Positions 59,245-64,000 of a DNA stretch of 64,000 bases are shown here, one piece after another. Below the pieces are notes generated by a model that was not told the origin of the DNA, made no database searches, and worked only from the letters and a program-made list of their open reading frames with translations. The stretch spans positions 34,340,001 to 34,404,000 of the forward strand of contig NC_057838.1 in the NCBI RefSeq assembly GCF_910594005.1, in the 5' to 3' direction. This DNA is from Cervus elaphus (lineage: Eukaryota; Chordata; Mammalia; Artiodactyla; Cervidae). The stretch's first letter is position 1; every line of letters starts with the position of its first letter. A program made the position numbers and the translations under genes.

Positions 59245-60233
59245 TACCAGAAAAATAAACAACCCAATCAAAAAGTGGGAAAAAGATCTAGACAGACATT
59301 TCTCCAAAGAAGACATACAGATGGCTAATAGCACATGAAAAGATGCTCAACATCGCTTATTATTAGAGAACTGAAAATCAAAACTACAATGAGATATCAC
59401 CTCATACTGGTCAGAATGGCCATCATCAAAAAGTCTACAAACAATAAATGCTGGAGAGGGTGTGAAGAAAAGGGAACACTCTTGCACTGTTGGTGGGAAT
59501 GTAAATTCATACAGCCACTATGGAAAACAATATGGAGATTCCTTAAAAAACTAGGAATAAAACCACCATATGACCCAGCATTCCCACTCCTAAGCATATA
59601 CCCTGAGGAAACCAAAATTGAAAAAGACATGTGTATCCCATTGTTCACTGAAGCACTATTTACAATAGATAGAACAAGGAAGCAATCTAGATGTCCATCG
59701 ACAGATGAATGGATAAAGAAACTGTGGTACGTATACACAATGGAATACTTCTCAGCCATTTAAAGGAATGCATTTGAGTCAGTTCTAATGAGGTGGGTGA
59801 ACCTAGAACCTATTATACAGAGTGAAGTGAGTCAGAAAGAGAAAGATAAGTTATCATATATTAACACATATATAAGGAATCTAGCAAAATAATACTGAAG
59901 AATTTATTTTCAGCACAGCAATGGAGAAACAGACATAGAGAATAGACTTATGGACATGGGGAGAGGGGAGGAGAGGGTGAGATGTACAGAGAGAGTAACA
60001 TGGAAACTTATATTACCAAATGTAAAATAGATAGCCAACGGGAATTTATTTTGTCTAAGGAAACTCAAACAGGGGCTCTGTATCAACCTAGAGGGGTGGG
60101 ATGGGGAGGGAGATGGGAGGGAGGGGATATATGTATACCTATGGCTGATTCATGCTGAGGTTTGACAGAAAACAACAAAATTCTGTAAAGCTATTATTCT
60201 TCAATTAAAAAATTAATAAATTTAAAAAAAAGA
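59245..60233 (+). mobile_element. L1_BT 3' fragment with perfect 16-bp TSD
   Basis: The plus-strand L1 runs from ORF2 C-terminal sequence to the 3' UTR and A-rich tail (60200-60233). The 16-base repeat AAGAAAACAGATTGTT flanks it at 59229-59244 and 60234-60249. It parallels the 40.2-41.2 kb part of the larger L1. Confidence 0.96.
59250..59883 (+). pseudogene. L1 ORF2p C-terminal remnant
   Basis: A 142-codon frame (59335-59763) encodes MKRCSTSLIIRELKIKTTM, then LLHCWWECK, PYDPAFPLL and STDEWIKKLWYVYTMEY. It is entered after a 1-base loss near 59327 and ends at TAA (59761), where a Lys codon is expected. Downstream text in the same frame still encodes the C-terminal tail (QSEVSQKEKDK). It is 5'-truncated, with no EN or RT palm. 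Confidence 0.92.
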
Positions 60234-60289
60234 AAGAAAACAGATTGTTGTGTAGGAGGAGACTATTGCTCCCTCCCAGTCAACTTGTA

Positions 60290-60720
60290 TAGTTTGGGCA
60301 GTTACCTTGTGACTCTAAAGCGCATGAAAATCCAGATTGGACCAAAGAAAAAACTCCTGTGCTATGTCAGGCATGGATGTGTGATCTAAATCAGGTCATG
60401 ATTAGGGACCATCTGTCTTGGAACATTTTGTTGGAACTTCTGGAAAGAGTTGTTTTCTTTCCATTAGGTTGCTAGGATGAGAGCGTGTAAGTGGGAAGCT
60501 TCTGCTGCTCATACCTGCCACAATATGTGTTGAGCCTTTCTGAGAGTACCGTGACAGCAGAGCCTTGAAATGGAAAAGGATGTCCTGATAATGTGTTTGA
60601 TCCCCTAGATTTAGCTATGCCTATAGCCAGATTTATGCCTGGATTGACTAGCCAGTTGAGCCCGCATTTTACCTTATTTTTCTTAAACCAGTTTAAATGG
60701 TAGTGGTGTCTTTAACCAAA
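60290..60720 (+). repeat. Possible ancient repeat, family unresolved
   Basis: 'cctatagccagatttatgcc' followed by 'gactagccagttgagcc' resembles the ending of an old mammalian repeat. The evidence is weak. Confidence 0.3.
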
Positions 60721-61659
60721 AAGACTAGAAGATTCTGATTGAATCTTCCGTAGTCCACCATATATTGTGAGTTATAGTAGATGATTTAATGATAAGATAG
60801 CTTTACCAAGGTCCAGAGGGAATCATTTAGGCAATTAGCCTGAAAATTCAAGGGAAAATATCCTTAATTACTTAGCTATTTCCCACTGAACTCTTTGCAT
60901 GTTTAAAGTTTTAAACAGCCAAACAATGTAACAATGACTAATGTTAATCTTGAGCAGACAAAAGAGGAAGAACAGCAAGATAAAGCATAAAGAGCACCAG
61001 GTAAAGAGTGGGAAAATAAATTCTGCTGGACAGGTTTAAATGGAAATATTCAAAAAGAATTAAGAGGAACTCTAATGGGCAGCTAGCTTTAATACACAAA
61101 CATCTGGATCAGTAGCCATCCCAAGCCTACTTTGCTAAGCTTTTAGTTCCTCTCTGTTCTCCTTAATATATTTTTGCATCTAAGTGATATCTTAATTATT
61201 TTAAATCATCAGCATGACTTCCTACAGACCTTTTTGTTTTAAACCATTTTTACAGTATCCTTGGTGATGAGAATTTAGTAATTTACTTAGAGCTGGGGTT
61301 GCCCCTATCTTTGCTATACAGGATTTATATAATTTGGGGGTTATCTATAATTATGTCTTAATGTTATGGAAGGCATGTAAGGAGTCTCGGTGATATCTTT
61401 GTTTGACCTAGAGAAATTGGGACTATCTGGATTCATCTGGGAACATTTTTTCAATTCTAAGTGGACAGAGCTATAACAGTGTCAATCTTCTACAAGACAA
61501 GATCATTAGATGTTTGAAAAGAGGTGTCAAAATCTCCCCTCTATGTCTCTCTTGATAATGGCCCCTCTGCTTTTTAAGGGAATGTGGTTTATGAAGGTTA
61601 TAGATGGGGAAAGAACTAGGAGTGGGTTGGAAAAGATGTTACTATTGGTAAGGGAATTT

Positions 61660-61770
61660 AATATATATTATATTATATATAATATAATGTATCTTTTTAT
61701 CTATCTATACATTTATATATCTATAGTAAAAAGGTGTGTTTGTGTGTGTGTGTGTATTGTGTATTACTCC
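61660..61770. repeat. TA-rich and (TG)n simple sequence
   Basis: TATATAT/TATTATAT runs at 61660-61730 are followed by a short TG run at about 61736-61755. Confidence 0.9.
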
Positions 61771-62994
61771 CTTGGATAGAGTTTGTGATCTGACCTTGTC
61801 TACCTATGTACAATAGTATAAAGAAAATCTTTGAAGTTCCTGACAGCTATATGTGCCTCTTTTTTTTTTGGTCTAGTGACCTCTTGGAGGTCAAAACTAC
61901 TGAGCAGTGCCTGCTATTGGTAACAGGTTCTATTCCTTGCTTTTGCTTTTTCTTTCTTTTATTTTTTTTTAGCTAACTGGCTATATGACCTTGGGCAAAG
62001 TACCTTATTTATCTGGATATTTGCTTCAGAGATGTTTTCTGTTAAATTTTTTATTCTCTGAGAATTTTTTTTAGGTCATTCTAATATTAACACCAGGAGT
62101 ATTTGGGGCTGAAAAGCATGGGTAGTCATATTATTTCCGTTTCTTTAACATTTTTCTCTTGCTTAATTATCTAATGTTGCTCTTCATACCCTTGGGGAAC
62201 ACAGCATACTTCATTAACATGGACATTTTAACGAGAGAGAAAACTGGATAATGAATCTATCATTCTGTGTGTTTATCAAGTAACGTTCTCAATGTGGCAT
62301 AGTGCCCTTTCTAGACATTTTGTTTCCCTTTGATACACATTGTTCTTCATGTAAATCCCACCTTGAATTCGCTCATCTTGATGATCTCCAAATTTGAACA
62401 GTAATAGGTCCCTTTAATTTTGCCACTAATTGTAGAGATAGACCAGTTCCTGACAATAACCTGTACAGATTAGTGACATGTTTGAAAATAACATAATGTT
62501 TCCTAGAAGAGTACTGTCTTCTGGATGCATCATTGATTTTTTTCCCCTCCCACCATTCTGTTTTTAATCAAGTATACTGCAGATTTCTTATCAGTGTTAT
62601 CAGAGATATGTGAGAAACCCAGCATTTTTGGGGGAATATTTGTGTTGACTCTCTTCAAAAATGCAAGGGTACAAAGAGATTCTGTACCTTCATACAGTCT
62701 TTCAAACAGAGTTAGAATACTAAAAAGTTGTTGCACAATTAAATGTTCTAGCTTTATCAACATTAATATTAATTAATCTTCAATATCAAAAAAGAAGAGA
62801 CACTTTCAAAATTAATGTCACTGAATTAGCATCATAAATTAGTAATTATTAATATTATGACTTCAAGGTTATGAATGATACATATTTAAGGACAATTAAT
62901 GAACAGAATCCTTCTGTGTATTTTATGCAAGGGTTAATATTAACTAGGATAATCCATCCTCTGTAGTAGACCTTAGCTTCATCAACATTTACTT

Positions 62995-63120
62995 TATGCA
63001 AAGTGGGACCTTATTGAATTCCTGCATTTTATGTATGATGAAACTGACCAAAGGGTAAATGACTTGGTTAAAGTCATATGGTGATGGAGGTAGGATAAGC
63101 TCACAGATCTCCTAAGAATG
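62995..63120 (-). mobile_element. MIR relic, reverse orientation
   Basis: 'atgatgaaactgaccaaagg' and 'aaagtcatatggtgatggag' are reversed MIR text. Confidence 0.5.
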
Positions 63121-63831
63121 ACTTATTTATTTAAAACCGAACTACTAATGAAGATCAGTTCTTCCCATTCTTGGAACATTTTTAAGTAGGTGTTTCTGGG
63201 GTCTCTCTTATTTAGTGTTTCAGTGACAAGTTGAAAACAATAGTGTCTAATTCAAAGACACAAAGATTGATTTGTAACTAAGTTAGCAGATACCAGTCTA
63301 GGCTAGGTATTAGGTTTTTTTTTTCTTTAATATTGAAAGTTTCAGTGTTCAAAAATGTAATAGTCTTTAGCTCTTTTCATTTTTATTCTGCATACTTGAG
63401 AAAGTTGCTCATATTTCTTCAGGTTTATAAAAACTGAAAACTATTTTAATGGTTTTACATAAATGAAATAACAAGGAACTCAGGGGTGAATTTTTCAAAA
63501 AATGATTACAATATACAGACATAAAAATATGATTTAAATGCATCTTTATAGTGCTATTGGTTTATATTGTGAATATTGCTAATTTAATTAGTACTTTTAG
63601 CTTGTGAATTCAGTACAATGTTTAAAATCAATTTTTATCTTTATGTGAATATCTGTGCCTGTGTGTTTTTATAGGATCTGTCTATGGTAAAGAAAATAAT
63701 ATGTATCCCAAAAGTTACATGAATATATTAAAAAGTGAAAGTGTATAACTCAGTGAATTCCACAAAGTGAACATACCCATTTCACCAGAGCTTAGATCAG
63801 AATAAAACTTTATCAGAACTCTTGAAACCCT

Positions 63832-64000
63832 CTTCATATATGATAATCACGATGGTGTGATCACTCACTTAGAGCCAGACATCCTAGAATGTGAAGTCAA
63901 GTGGGCCTTAGGAAGCATCACTATGAACAAAGCTAGTGGAGGTGATGGAATGCCAGTTGAACTATTTCAAATCCTAAAAGATGATGCTGTGAAAGTGCTG
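63832..64000 (+). mobile_element. BovB LINE, cut by the window end
   Basis: BovB begins near 'ctcttcatatatgataatca', in the region between the endonuclease and RT. From 63842 the frame is open to the last base (53 codons, DNHDGVITHLEPDIL through ASGGDGMPVELF to DDAVKVL). The same region is broken in the 43780 copy. How far the frame stays open is beyond the window. Confidence 0.92.

Larger units (their letters stand above)
60721..63831. other. AT-rich non-coding sequence
   Basis: TA- and TG-rich simple sequence lies at 61660-61770 and a weak reversed MIR at 62995-63120. No gene or other repeat is recognised. Confidence 0.45.

Noticed and set aside
1..64000. CRISPR array, operon, phage or other prokaryotic system
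   Set aside because: There are no regular spaced repeats, no dense ORFs and no ribosome-binding-site pattern. All repeats are ruminant-type interspersed elements or microsatellites.
1..64000. Endogenous retrovirus
   Set aside because: I found no gag, pol or env reading remnants, primer-binding site or paired LTRs. The RT sequences are all L1 or BovB type. The LTR-like block at 21975-22345 is at most an old solo element.

Overview
The window reads as ordinary intergenic or intronic DNA from a ruminant nuclear genome, most likely a bovid. The assignment rests on transposable elements seen directly: RTE-type BovB LINEs, the bovine-type L1 (L1_BT), tRNA-Glu/BovB-derived Bov-tA and Bov-A2 SINEs, and a cetartiodactyl CHR-type SINE. 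I find no host protein-coding exon, no structural RNA gene, no CpG island and no prokaryotic feature. Every long open frame that I recognise belongs to a decayed retrotransposon or DNA transposon. The 'system' here is therefore a layered record of mobile elements, not a gene cluster. Family names come from recognising sequence by eye, not from a database search.

Layout. 0-3.7 kb is AT-rich old sequence with L2 and MIR relics. 3.7-5.2 kb is a minus-strand BovB with 9-bp target-site duplications (TSDs). 6.2-9.2 kb is an ancient L1ME-type element split by three later insertions (Bov-tA, BovB and L1_BT). 9.7-10.2 kb is a short twin-primed (inverted) L1 with a perfect 15-bp TSD. 10.9-11.4 kb is another BovB end. 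12.8-14.6 kb holds a Tigger/MER2-like relic and two copies of an old repeat I cannot name. 15-28 kb is mostly unique sequence with scattered MIR, L2, MER5A-like and Bov-tA copies, plus a CTCF-like motif at 18.8 kb. 28.0-29.7 kb is a three-level nest (BovB tail in an L1MB-type element in an L1ME-type element). 31.4-32.5 kb holds a third copy of the unnamed old repeat.

33.5-34.8 kb is a complete but dead mariner element (1281 bp with terminal inverted repeats and TA duplications). 35.0-41.2 kb is a nearly full-length plus-strand L1_BT with degenerate ORF1 and ORF2 and a Bov-A2 SINE in its 5' region ending in (CTG)12. 42.5-43.6 kb is an old L1/HAL1-like fragment. 43.8-46.8 kb is a near-complete BovB that landed inside a Bov-tA SINE and is bracketed by a 12-bp duplication. 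47.0-51.3 kb carries two long L2 copies, each split by a minus-strand Bov-tA.

54.2-57.3 kb is an old L1 interrupted by the best-preserved BovB coding remnant in the window: 249 codons from an ATG, or 261 counting the in-frame stretch upstream that includes YADD. 57.7 kb is a CHR-type SINE, and 59.2-60.2 kb is a 3' L1_BT fragment with a 16-bp TSD. A BovB reading frame begins at 63.8 kb and runs off the end.

How the parts fit. L1_BT supplies the endonuclease/RT machinery that probably mobilised the fragments with 15-16-bp TSDs. The BovB copies lack poly(A) and end in ACTGA-type short repeats, as expected of RTE LINEs, and Bov-tA/Bov-A2 SINEs share that BovB tail. Relative age can be read from nesting: L2, MIR and L1ME first, then L1M, Tigger and mariner, then L1_BT, BovB and Bov SINEs.
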